A stretch of 64,000 nt of DNA, from contig NC_134368.1 of NCBI RefSeq assembly GCF_035582795.1, positions 34,408,501 through 34,472,500 on the forward strand. Direction: 5' to 3'. Below are positions 11,168 through 23,400 of the stretch, piece by piece (the first letter of the stretch is position 1; the number at the start of each line of letters is the position of its first letter). The notes below the pieces were generated by a model. That model was not told where the DNA came from, did not search any database, and saw only the letters and a program-made list of their open reading frames with translations. Made by a program: the position numbers and the translations under genes. Origin of the DNA: Mycteria americana (Eukaryota; Chordata; Aves; Ciconiiformes; Ciconiidae).

Positions 11168-11449
11168 ATGGCCGCCCTGCGCACCCTCCTGCGGTGGCGC
11201 CGCCGCTTGGGCCCCGCGCCCGGCGCGCAGCCGGCGCGGCGGCTGTGGGCCGGCGGCGGGGCCGGGGCGGCGGGGCTGAGGCGGTGGCGGCGGGAGCTGG
11301 GCTGGGCGGCGGGGGGGGCTCTCGCCGGGTACGTGGGGTACCGGCTATCCGAGCGGCGGCAGGAGCCCCCCCGGGAGCCGGCAGCCGCCGAGCCGGGCGG
11401 GGCCCGGGCGCTGCTCCCCATCCCCGTGGCGGCCGCTGCCAAGGAGACG
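11168..11449 (+). CDS. MICU3: MICU3 coding exon 1 (presequence and membrane-like segment)
   Basis: Residues 1-94. The ATG sits in a strong context (GCGGCCATGG), and MAALRTLL resembles the human start. Donor ACG|GTAGGT. The end, LLPIPVAAAAKET, is the conserved segment just before exon 2. The N-terminal region is shorter than the human one as I remember it. Confidence 0.95.
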
Positions 11450-14400
11450 GTAGGTGTGTGCGCGCCGCGCCCCTCCCGCCTAACGGCCCGGCGGCCTCTC
11501 GCCTCCTCGCCGCGGCCTCTCCCGTGCCGCGCTCGGCGGGGCGGCTCGGCGTGCCGGGGGCCAGCCGGGCGCTGTCAGCTGCCTGGGGAGCGGGCCGGAG
11601 CCGGCGCGGATGGAGGAACGTCGTTCCCCGCCCTTTCGCTGTGGAAACGTCTCTGCGAGGCGGCGGCTGGCGGCGGCGGAGCCGCTCCCCGGGCTGTCGC
11701 GCAGAGGTGACCCCGCATGGAGCCGGCCCCTGGGCTGGGAGGCGAGGCAGCCTGCGCGGGCAGGTCCCCCGGGAGACGAGGGCAGAAGCAGGAGCTTGTC
11801 ACCCGTCCTCCATCAGGAGAGAAGAGCTGTCACTGAAGCGTCGTGGTAGGCAGCGGGCGTTGGCACGCCTCCGCTGCGCCTCAAAATGCAAACCGTGTGC
11901 ATCCTACTCTGCTTTTCGTCTCTGGAGCTGTCCTAATGAAATTTTTCTATAACAGAAAATACTATTTTGCACACCGAACCGCTACTGATAGTGCAAAACC
12001 TCTGCTCATCTTCTTTATATTTAGGACGGTTATCTTTTTAATATAAAATTTTCTGTGGGGTGAAAGGTTCATGCAGAGCGTCTTAAGAAGTGATAGCATA
12101 GTGCTTGGTGCAAATAAGTAATGCTTCAGTAATGTTGTGCAAATAAGTAATGCTTGGACTAATGCCACAAAAACATTGGTTGACTAACCATGGGTGACAA
12201 GAAACAGCTAACGTGAACCTGGAAAATGAAGTTTCCTGTGATAGGGAGAAACTCTTGCACAATGCCAAACGTAACATATGGCAATGATAGGGGGTTTTTC
12301 GTTAAAAAATTAGGTATTTCTGAAAATGTAAACGGCTGTGATTAGGTGGTTTGTCAGTGTGGTATCTGCTAAGACTGGAAATCAGTGGTGCAAACGGCCT
12401 GCTTTCTGTGGATCAAGTTTATCTTACAATATGTTTGGGAAGAGGATCTGCATTTTTGCAATGGAGGCCTTGGGCTTAAGTATGGATGTTGTTAGCCCTT
12501 TTGCCCTGAGTTGTTAGCTGAAAGGCAGATTCTGTTGGCAGCATCCTTTATGAAGGGAAGTTGAGCCAGGTATTTTTGATTATTCATGTACTTGTTGTCT
12601 TGAGTGTGTTACTGTGGCACAGAGGACCAAAGACAAACTCTTTCAGCCTTTCATACTGTTTTGATTTGACAGAACTTTACATTGTTCTACTTATCCAGTC
12701 TTAATTGTCAGTCTTCTTTCGAGGGAAATACTGCTGCTGCACCCTTGAAAAGTAAATAAATTTAGTGTGATGTATAATTATGAATTTTCACACACATCAC
12801 TATAAAAGCGTTGAGGTTGCAAAGTCAGACTTAAGGTTATATTTGAATCAGTGTAAAATAAAAAGAAGCATAAAATGTATCTTCTATGTATACATAGACT
12901 ATTTTTCAAAGAGAAATACCTGGGGGGAGGGGGGGGAGGGAAAGAAAAAAATTAATATGCTTGGTTTTATGCTCCTATGTGGAAAGAGGCTCTAATTAAT
13001 TCTGTTTTCCATTTGGATAGCAGAAAATTTGAAAGATGAAGTTGAAATATGTCCACCCAGTTTGTATGGCCAGACTAAATGCACAGACTGACATCTCAGA
13101 ATACTTAGCTTTATGTTGCAATTTTTTATTTTTGAACAAGTGGTCTCATTGATTTCACATTGCAGATCTGAGCACTCATCATTCTTGAAAAAACATCCTT
13201 TTAATTCAAACCCCCCAAAATGAGGCTCAAATAACTGTGGAATTTTTGGTCCAAGGTAGTGGGTTGCTGTGCTTTTTTTATTACTGACTGTCATGCTGCA
13301 GAAGGCTTGTGTGGTCTTTGGGGAAAGACCCCAGTTTGAGGCCAGATCAAGCTGGTGAACTACCAGAAGTAGTTTGACCATGAGCTCCATCTACAATCTG
13401 TACTCCATCTGTGATTGCCCTCTAGACCTGTGATGAGCACCAACTTTTCCATTACAGATTTCTAAAACACCTCCAGATGTGTCTTCCAGGGGAAAAAAAG
13501 GATGCAAATACTGTGTACAAATTGCATCGAATGGTATTCGTGGTATTGTGCAATGGTATTGTATTGTAACGTCCTTTACTAGAAGGCTGAATTCATGTTG
13601 TCTGAGTGACAATAACTTTTTTATTTCCTAATTTTAAGTGCTGGACTTAACAACCTTAATAGTGTTTAACAGTTTAAAAACCATAATAACGTTTGAAGTA
13701 GAAAATTCTGTCATGAAAAGTTATATTAGTGTCAGTGTTATTAGGATCAAGGTTGGAGGTCTTGGATCTACTGCAGAGTGTGTTTGGAGTAATGGCTGGA
13801 GAATGAGAACCTGCAGTTTCTGTATAGATGAGTTTGGTGGAAATGTCATGCACATTTTGCTAGGAGGTTTTTACGATTATATCAGGTACTTGCCAACAAA
13901 GAATGATGAGACTCAGGTATCTTGAAATCCTTTCCAGCTGCTTTTGGAAGGTTAAGGAGGAGTCAAAGACATTTCTCCTTTATTCCTGATGCACAAAGTC
14001 TGATGTCCTTTTCTGGGGCTTTCTAGGTTTGTCCTCCCCCCACCTCTTTCCTATTTCCCTAGCTCCCCATTTCATTTCCAGTCTCAGTCTGCTTTTGATT
14101 CCACCAAGGCAAATTATCCACCATCATCTTTTTTTTGCCCTTCCATCCAACCCAAACTTTTCTACTTCACCCTAATATTTCCATTTGCATGCTTCTTCCT
14201 AATCTTTCCTCCAGCAGAATGCTTTCCCCAGGTGCTTTTTACTTGGACCATTGGAAGCAAGAAGCAGGTGGTGTCTCTGTTCTCAATGGCTTGCCATGGA
14301 GGTCTACAGCAGCTGGTAGAAGCAGTTACACTGAATATTTCTTGTGTGAACCCTGGGGCTCTGACCTGGAATGACCATATAGCAGGTTGACATTTTGGGG

Positions 14401-17400
14401 GACTTAGCTAACAAAATGAGTATTTTTGGGTGAGGGTTTGCATAGGCTCATACATATATTGCATATTTACTTCTTAAGAGAACAACCACTAAAAAAACCC
14501 AGCGTTGACACTAAAGTGACCACCCCTTGCAAAACCTGAAATCCTTTCCTTTAAAACGTGGAATTGCTGGAGATTCTTAAAAAAAATAAAAATGTTCTAA
14601 TGTGGGCAAAACAAAACCTATCTCCTCCCATAGTTTTTGGTTCCATTCAAAAAAATCCATTCTGAAACATTAATTGACGATGGATAATTTCATTTTTAAT
14701 GGTTAATGCATAGTAGGTTTATAAATGAAAACAGTATCACAATGTAAAGTATTCAGATATTCAAAGTGTTCAAGAGTATTCAAGACAGCTATGGCGCTCT
14801 CATCCATATTATTGGGGTTTAACCCTGGCTGGCAGCCACTACACAGCCCCACACAGCCGCTCGCTCACCCCTCTGCAGTGGGATGGGGGAGAGAATTGGA
14901 GGGGTAACAGTGAGAAAACTCGTGCGTTGAGATAAAGACAGTTTGATAGGTAAAGCAAAAGCTGTGTGTGCAAGCAAAGCAAAACAAGGAATTAATTCGC
15001 TCCTTCCCATCGGCAGGCAGGTGTTCAGCCATCTCCATGCGTAAAGGAAAGCAAGGCTCCATTACGCATAACGGTGACTTTGGAAGACAAACACCTAAAC
15101 TCTGAATGGCCCCCTTCCTCCTTCTTCTCCAAAGCTTTTAATGCTGAGCACCGTATCATATGTTATGGGATATCCTTTTGGTCAGCTGGAGTCAGCTCTC
15201 CCAGCTGTGTCTCCTCTCAACTTCTTATGCACCCCCAGCCTACTCGCTGGTGGGACAATGTGAGAAGCGGAACAAGCCTTGACTCTGTGCAAGCACTGCT
15301 CAGCAATAGCTGAAACATCCCTGTTTTATCAACACTGTTTTGGTCGCAAATCCAAAACAGAGCCATACCAGCTACTGTGAAGAAAGTTAACTACCCCAGC
15401 CAAAACCAGTACACATATCTAGTCTTGAATTCCCATGTCTTTCTTATTTCTTGAGATGAATTTTTGTAAAAGTGTAGTAAGTGGAATGGCCTTCTTGTTT
15501 CATCTAGGCAGCTCCAGCAGACAGCAGAATAGGTTTCTGATCCCCCTAAATACTACAAAGCGGGGGGTAACCTAATTGATGTCTTGACTTTTGAAGAACA
15601 ACTTTCTTCTTGCAGGTCACCTGCTTTCAGATAATGTTCATATGGCCTGTGAAAGTATCTTGAGAGTTGTGCTGGGCCCAGTTAGTATCCCTACAGGTTA
15701 CTTTTCTTCAGATTCTATCAGTGAGTCCAAATAATGCTTGGCAGTAGTGATGGAATATTTAAGAATATAAGGTTATCATATATACCTTGATAATTAGTTG
15801 CTTTGTCCTACTGCTGTCATGTAGTATTTACTGGTGCTCTAGTAGTTATGGAACCAATAAATTTTAAAAGGGCTTTTAGATTCCAGGACTAACACCGATG
15901 ATTACACGGATGTTGATGGGACACTTGCCCATTCTTGGCCAGTTCAGAAATGAGGTACATCATTTGAGAGTAACTGAAAAAAACTATGTTTGAGTCTCGC
16001 AGAGAAACAGTGTCAGAATGGTCTACAGATCTTTCTCCCTGTTCTGTGAAACTCTTACAGTATGAAACCTGATGAGCAACAGATTTGTGAATTTGTGTAC
16101 AGGTATTGCTAGAAGTCAAGTAAGCTATGCTATGTGTCACCAACATGGGGTCAGTGGTTTGGCAAACTTTTTGAACAGACAAATCTAATGTGGTCAGTAC
16201 AAAAAAATACTTGCTTGACCAAGTATATCATTGGAGGTGTTCTGGTAGAGAGTAAGATTTGTTACAGAATTAGCATGAAGCTAAGCTCCCTACAGGATTC
16301 CCTTTTTCCAGATGCTTTCTGAGAATAATTCCAGTCCTGGGGACTAGGGGTTTATATGTGATTATCTGGAGTAAAATCTTGGACACTGTAATAAAGCAAC
16401 AGTTTTAATTCTAGGGTTGCTGCCACATAACATTTCAGAACCAAAGTAAAAGTCTGCACTCAGAGCTGTGGGTTTTGTGTCTGAAGGTTTTGGTGAAGAC
16501 TGGGAGAGCTCTACTAACAGACAGCTCCTTTAAAGTCTAGGAGATGCTTATGCAGAGCAGGAAACTCTTTGAAAGAACTGTTATTCTGATACAGATTCTC
16601 TGTACTGACAACTGAGAACAGTATTGACCCAAGAAGAGCCCTGATCCAACATACTGCTTGTGAAGTATTTACCTTGTTGGAGCAACTGTGCGTCATGTTT
16701 TTTCAGAGAAATTTAACAATTTTAGAAAAACATAATCCAGTATCAGAATTCCTCAGAGGAATTAATATTTGTCTTCTAGTTCCTTGCTTCCATGTTCCTT
16801 ACTTCCAAAATTCCAGTGTCATTTGTAAAGCTTATTAAAATGGTCTTGCAAATACCAATGATGCCTCTTTGCATTCCAAAGACATCTTTTCTATAATCAT
16901 GTTGTCATTGTGTAAAGGTAGTGAACTCCAGGTCTCTATTTATTTTTACGAAATATCCTCTGAGAATCACTTCCTTCAGAGGTGGTTCAGGAATTAAAAG
17001 GGGGGCAGGGAGAGACAGACACAGAATATGTACTTTATCACATTTCTTGAAGGCAAACTCATTTCCAGGAGAAGGAAGCTGCATACTTTGGATGTTTCCA
17101 GAGTTTTTTTCCCTGGTACCTCAGCAGTACTGTCAAACTCTCTCTTTGTGAAAATACTCAAAAGGTGAAATTTATTTGTAGCAGCACATTTCTAAGTGGA
17201 TTACATAATGTATTTCCGTCTCTGTGAAATGAAGAGCAAGACTTTAACTCCAAAAAGTAAGGCAAACTCCCCTAGGGAGGAGACTCTCCTGCCTGCTCAC
17301 AGAGGATGCTGTTCCAAGAGATGTGTAAAGCATCATTTTTACAGGAACCACTTGTAGCTAACCTTTTTTCATCAGCATTGTGCATTTCACGTCATAGGTC

Positions 17401-20400
17401 AATTGCCAAATGTAGGAAGATGGTTTGCTCTTTGGCTGATGACATCTGAAGCTCCTCACTGTCATCGTCCTGAGAAGGATACTGCTTGCCAGCCAGCTAT
17501 ACTGAGAGCCATGCTGAAGGAAAAGGAAGGTTTACCTCTCAGCATTAATTCTGTGTTCCTCAAGATGTTAAAAAAGGATGATACATGTTTGGGACAGACA
17601 GATCCAGCTACTAATATATTTTAGTCTTTCCTGCAGTGAAGCGTATGCACATGTATAGCAGGATATACACACTGACAACCTTCTTGAAGAACTGCTAGAG
17701 GTTAAGTAACTTCCATGTGAAACTAATGTAAGAAGGACTGTTGGAGAATATTTTAGCATAATACTTACTTTGGAGGATTTCTGGAGTAGCTGTGCTTACA
17801 GGTAAACATTGTTACCTTAAGGATTTCCTGTAACAGAATTGTATTTGAACAGGGTCCTTTTTACAGCATTTTAAACACATTCCAGCTTCCTATGCTTGTA
17901 AATATTTTAATATAATAATGTCCTTATCTCAGTGAAGCAGGATCAACTAACAGAATTGTTGGCTGTACTACATCCAAGTAGTCTGCTAGGAATATAACTT
18001 CAGTAAGCATCAAAACAGTTTTGTCTACTTTGGGATTTTCCCACACTGGGAACTTGACGTTTAACCTTTTGGCCACCCAGCATGAAAACAAAATTGTGCT
18101 ACTTTTATCTACATGGGAGCATATTAAATAAGCCTGAAGTCAAATATAAACGAAGGAAGTAAAGAACAGCATTGCTTTGAAAACCTTTTTATTTTAATAA
18201 TTTGCACAGATTCTCATTGATGGAAGACAGATTACTTTGCAAGCAAAAATTCAAAGAAACTCACTCACTTGAAATAAATTAGTTAAAGATTAAACTACCG
18301 TAACATAACATATTTTTGACTGCAAGCAAAAGGTACTTTTAGTAGCAAATGTTGGCTTCTTAAGCTAAAATAGTCTCACCTTTATCTCAATTGGAAAAAG
18401 CAAGAGAACACTGATTTGACTTGGAGCACAGCAAAGTTGTGGGGTTTTCTGTGATACTGTTGGAGCTTTTTGCCTCATATGCATGCACACACAGCATGTA
18501 TATTTTTACCTATTTGTTTTGTAAAATATTTTGCATTATTTGTAGACATTCTCAGAATCTGGGAGTTAGAGTATTGTTCTGGGTTTTGATAATGGATTCT
18601 TGTGGATTACTTCTGCAGAGCTTTATGAGCTTGTAGGCATCAGTTTTTCTAATTTTCAAGTGAAAAATCCTGTATCTGGCATCTAAGCTTGTCTCTATGG
18701 GAAAACTAGTTCTTTTGCCACAGAATAAAACGTCTGAATTACTGACTTAATGTAATAGGAGACTTAACACTTGGCAAAGAACATTTCTTTTGTGCTTTTT
18801 AAGAGAAAGGGTAATGATGTCATGTTTTATCTTCTGCACTTTATTTGCACTGAACTTGAGCCATATCATTACCATTCACGCATATTTTCAGATACTTTGG
18901 GGTCATAACTACTGCAAAATTTTACTTATTTTAATGTTACTCTGTGAGCTCATGTCCTGTGTTAAGTCATCTTGCGGCAATGTAGAGTTACTGCATGGAT
19001 TTCACTGGAAGGCCATCCACGTTAATTCATGTTACACCAAATTCAGACAGACCGTATCTCTGAGGTAAGAGAGTCAGTAAGACAAACATGGAACCAGAAA
19101 TTGAGATTAGTCCATGCTTCAAGGAATTTCAAGTGATACATGGAAACCTGTGGTGAGAGCACCAGACTTTCAGGGCATTTTGACTTGTCTCCATCAAGAG
19201 ACACAGTACATGAAAGATGAACCCAAAATGGGAATGGGTTTTGGACACTAATTTTGCTTGATAGAAAGCCTAGATTTTCTTCACTTAAGTTTTTGTTGTG
19301 AATAGAGGGAGAAAATACAGAGGGGTATGACCCTAAAAGAGGTTCTGCAAGGAATGCTTTCAAAGTTGGTTGACTTTAAAATGTTGAGTGTCCATAACAA
19401 AGACCTTCATTTAAAGGACTACTACTCTGTGAGACATGTGGTGGTGTTACTGTAGCTTTAGATAGCCCTCTCTAAATGCAGTACTTCTAGAAAATAGTTT
19501 TTAGGAATTATTAAGTCCTTGAAATAAGTTAGTGAGAGAGTTATTTTTATTATAATCATATTTTCATTTGCATAAGGAATTTGAAACTTTTGAGGCCTTT
19601 TCCAGATATTTTAGGCTGTCTGTAATACATTCGTAGCATAGATTTACAATGGAAGCACACGTAATTGAAGAGTGATACTCTCCATTCAGAGAAGTACCCT
19701 GAAAAATTACTATTTGGTCTTCAATTTAATTTTTACTTACCTTGTTTTGATAAGCTGATATTAAAATGGACTTTCTTACGGGAAATGTTTCCCTCTGTTT
19801 CCTTTGCCTGGTGGTGGTTTGCATATAAGTGCTGAATCCATTTAATCCGTTTTAGAAAGTGCTTTGAAATGTCTCCTCTGTGTGAGAATTAGGTATGTGT
19901 ATGTACGTTTCTGTATTAGGGAACAGCAAGAAAATAGGCCAAGATCATTTTTTTCTCCTCAGCAGATTTAAACTGAGCTTAGAAGAGCCACACAGTCTCT
20001 GTTCTTGGTTTTGCAGAGGGCAGATGGAAGCCGAGACCGTGCATAGCAGCACCCCAAAAAGGTGCTGTGTTCCCTCTGCAGTCCTTCTGCAAGGGTATGG
20101 CACAGGAGAACAGGGGGTGGGAGGTGAAATACGGAACAACAAGGTAGCAGACTTTGAGGGAGGAAGGGCAGAAGGATGATAACCATGAGCTGTTTGATTA
20201 CAACTATTAATGGTTAGATTTTTTGTAGAATAGGGAGAAGATAGTACATTTTTCATGAGTGCTGATGAGCTTCAGTCTTGCCTCTTTTTATTTACTTCAT
20301 GAGTTGTGAAATTGGAAGGATAGAAATTCTGGCTACCAGCTAGATTCTTGGTTTCAGCTGTGGGGCTTTTTTCCCCCCTAAAAGTTCTAATAACAAAGTA

Positions 20401-23400
20401 GGTCGGTGTACCTGTGCAGGTAAACCAGAGCTAAGCTGCTATGCCTGAAATTAAGGTAATACTGCTTTTGGGAGATTCGTGACATTCTGCTTGAAGGAAA
20501 TGGCCGTGTCCAGTTTTTAAAAGGCAGAGAACCATAACGTGATACAAGATCATAGTAATTAGTAGGCAGGATTGCCAAGAGGATTAGTAAACAGAAGCAT
20601 AAAAAAAATCTCCCCTCTTTTGTTTGTCAAAGAGATGTACTTTCATGAAAGTTTTTGAAGATTGTTGATAATTACAGAGAGATTTAGTCTGGATAAGCTC
20701 TTGAAACTTCAAATAGAAATTGGAATCTTATTGAATCCTGTTCAATTGAATCCTTCACCAACAGTACCTTCCCTGAGGTATTCAACATCTACTTTCTGTG
20801 TCTTGTTCATGTGTGCATTGGATTTGATACTAATACTGCTACAATAAGATTGCCTAACCTGGGCGTAAATATGAAATAAATCAATTGAGAGCAATCGGTG
20901 TCACTAAGATTCTCATACTTGCCTCACTGGATTATGATCTGCTGATGTTGGGGAAAACAGGAGACGTTTCAGAGTTAGGTGTTGAGACGAATTTCTTAAA
21001 TGAATGCCTGAAGAGGTGCGAATTGAGATCATACTTTAGAATGGCTTAGCTTTTAATTAGCATATTGATTAATTTCTAATAATTACAGCTTTTATGCAAG
21101 GGACTTAAAGTTGCTGTATGTTACATAAGTTGATAAGCAGTAATAGAAGAAGGAAAGCTCTAATTACATAAATTGATAAGCAGTAATAGAAGAAAGAAAG
21201 CTCTGAACAAGAAATTTGGACAAAAAAAAATTATTATTCCCAAAGATGGTTTTATTTGTCAGTTTGCTAAGGTGTGTGCCTGGAGTCTTCTGCAGCCAAA
21301 CTTTGCTTTTATTTGGACATTTAGTGTATGGACCAGTGATCTAATACACGTTAAGCCCTGTATACATTTGTTTTAATTCATGTTGGATCAATAGCAGAAA
21401 CAATTTGTTTTGATTCTTTCGATAAAACCACAAAGTTCAAAATAAAGTGGTATTTTGATTCCTTGGAATAAAAGTATGCTTAAGCCTGCCATTTTCCCAT
21501 CACTTTAACTTGAAGTAGGTGGAGCTTGCTGCTGGAACAGGTAGTATTTACTTTTCCATAAGCTGCAAGTTCCTGTGACCTGTTTTGAAACAAATAACTC
21601 TTCTTGTGGGGTAGGTCCAGGCATTTATCTGGCTAAAAAATAACACCACCAAACCAAAAAGTTCTCAGTCAGATCAGTTCCCTTATCCAGTTTGACACTT
21701 GGAAAAATGAACACAAAGTGCCAGAGCAAGGGCATGCAGGGTATTGAGCCTTTAGGGAGGTACTGCTCTTTTTGGTGGCAGGCTGTATTCATATCAGGTT
21801 ACAATGACTTTGAGCCGAGCGTGAAATACTGGCATTGCTATATAGTCAGAGGGAAACTGTAGATTGGCTAAAATGAAGCAGAAATTAAGGTTTTGCAGAC
21901 CCAGGTACTGGCATGACTTAAGTTTAAGCGTGTCTTGAAAATTCCATGTTTGCAGTATGTTATTTTATACTTACAGTAGCATGGAGTACTTAAGATAATG
22001 TTGAAATATGTGTCTGAGAATTTAGAAAATGCTTTTCTAGGTGTCTCAAGAAAAATATTAAGCAGTAGTACCTGAGATAGTGTGAATTTCTTGAGAGAGC
22101 AAAGATCTCAACATGCTCTCCAAATACTAAGAGTGATCAAAACTAAAATGATATTTCTTGAGTGATACATTATCTACAGATTCTCCTGAGTATGTATGAT
22201 TGATTATGACTGATTACAATCAATTATACATAATGCATGTATAATATGGCTTTGAAGCAGTTTCTTTTCTGAAAACTGACTTTGCAGAAACATTGCTTTA
22301 TTATTCATGCTTACAACCTGCATGTATTCAAAAGCATGTTTGTAATAGTGATAAAATAACATGTGCATCAAAAATAAGATAGATTATTAAACTTCGAATA
22401 CAGGGATAATCAGTTATGTTGCTACAAGCTCTACCCAAACAATTGAGTAATGTAAATCCCACATGAAGGCATAGCTTGAATGCCACTGGACTGCTGAAGG
22501 ATCAGTAAGACCATAATATTCAAACAGTGAGATAGGACAGAAAAATTTTGGCTTGCGTGTGGGTATGTCAGAAGAGAATTCAGGTTTTTTCTTCATTCTG
22601 AGGTGAGTTTGTAGGCCTGGCTGTTAGGCTTTATTTTTTTCTCCCCATATTTAATTTGGTAATCATTTGAAAATGATAAAAAACACAAAGACCACGTTTA
22701 AAGCTGCTTCTCAGGCAGAAGTGCAGAATATTTGTATGTAGAGCAGTCTACTGAAAAATTAAATTGCTATGTAAGCATTTCTGTTAGTTTCTATGGCAGT
22801 TTATTCCATTGAAATGAAACATTTTCACATGTACACACACACACTAGAAGCAATAATTTCAAAAAGACTAGGGACAGTCCAGAAAGAGAACTACGCAGTC
22901 AGTAGCCTTTTTTCCTTCTAGAAGGCTGGTTAAAATGTCCTAGATAAAGTACTGAAGTACTAAGATTCCCATATATAAAATCAAGAAATTGTGAGTCTTC
23001 TGTTACATTGTGATTATACATGTGATTTTTTGGTTTGTTTTTTTTTCAAAATAGAAAGTGTTTGACCTCTTCTAGACACATTCATTTTTGATGTGTCTAT
23101 TACACAAACATAATTTAATCTCTTAGTTGCAACTGAGGCCATAAAATTTTGTTTCACTGCAGTAGTCTTACTAATGTTTTAGTTTTTAGGGACGTTGTTT
23201 GGAAAGCAGAAGGAAAGTGAGCCCAGATTTTTGACTGGCCAATATAAATGTGCCTTTCCTTCTAATTGCTGAAATCTGAAACCTATTCTTAGAAAGGTTT
23301 TGGAAAACCAATTTCCATTTGTAGTTGAGGACTGTTATCTCTTAGTGGACAGCAACTGCAGACATCTCCCAACTTCTCTTTGTGTTTAGATGTGTTTTTC

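Larger units (their letters stand above)
10840..11800. promoter_or_regulatory. MICU3: CpG island promoter of MICU3
   Basis: Strongly GC- and CpG-rich, covering the proximal promoter, exon 1 and the start of intron 1. GC boxes lie at 11053-11061 (GGGGCGGGG) and 11151-11157 (GGGGCGG). There is no TATA box near exon 1, which fits a broad CpG-island promoter. Long open frames on both strands here are composition artefacts, apart from exon 1 itself. Confidence 0.85.

Noticed and set aside
10533-11952. Long open frames on both strands around MICU3 exon 1 (up to 252 residues)
   Set aside because: GC-rich composition artefacts. Only the frame at 11168 with its donor at 11450 continues into the MICU3 exons.
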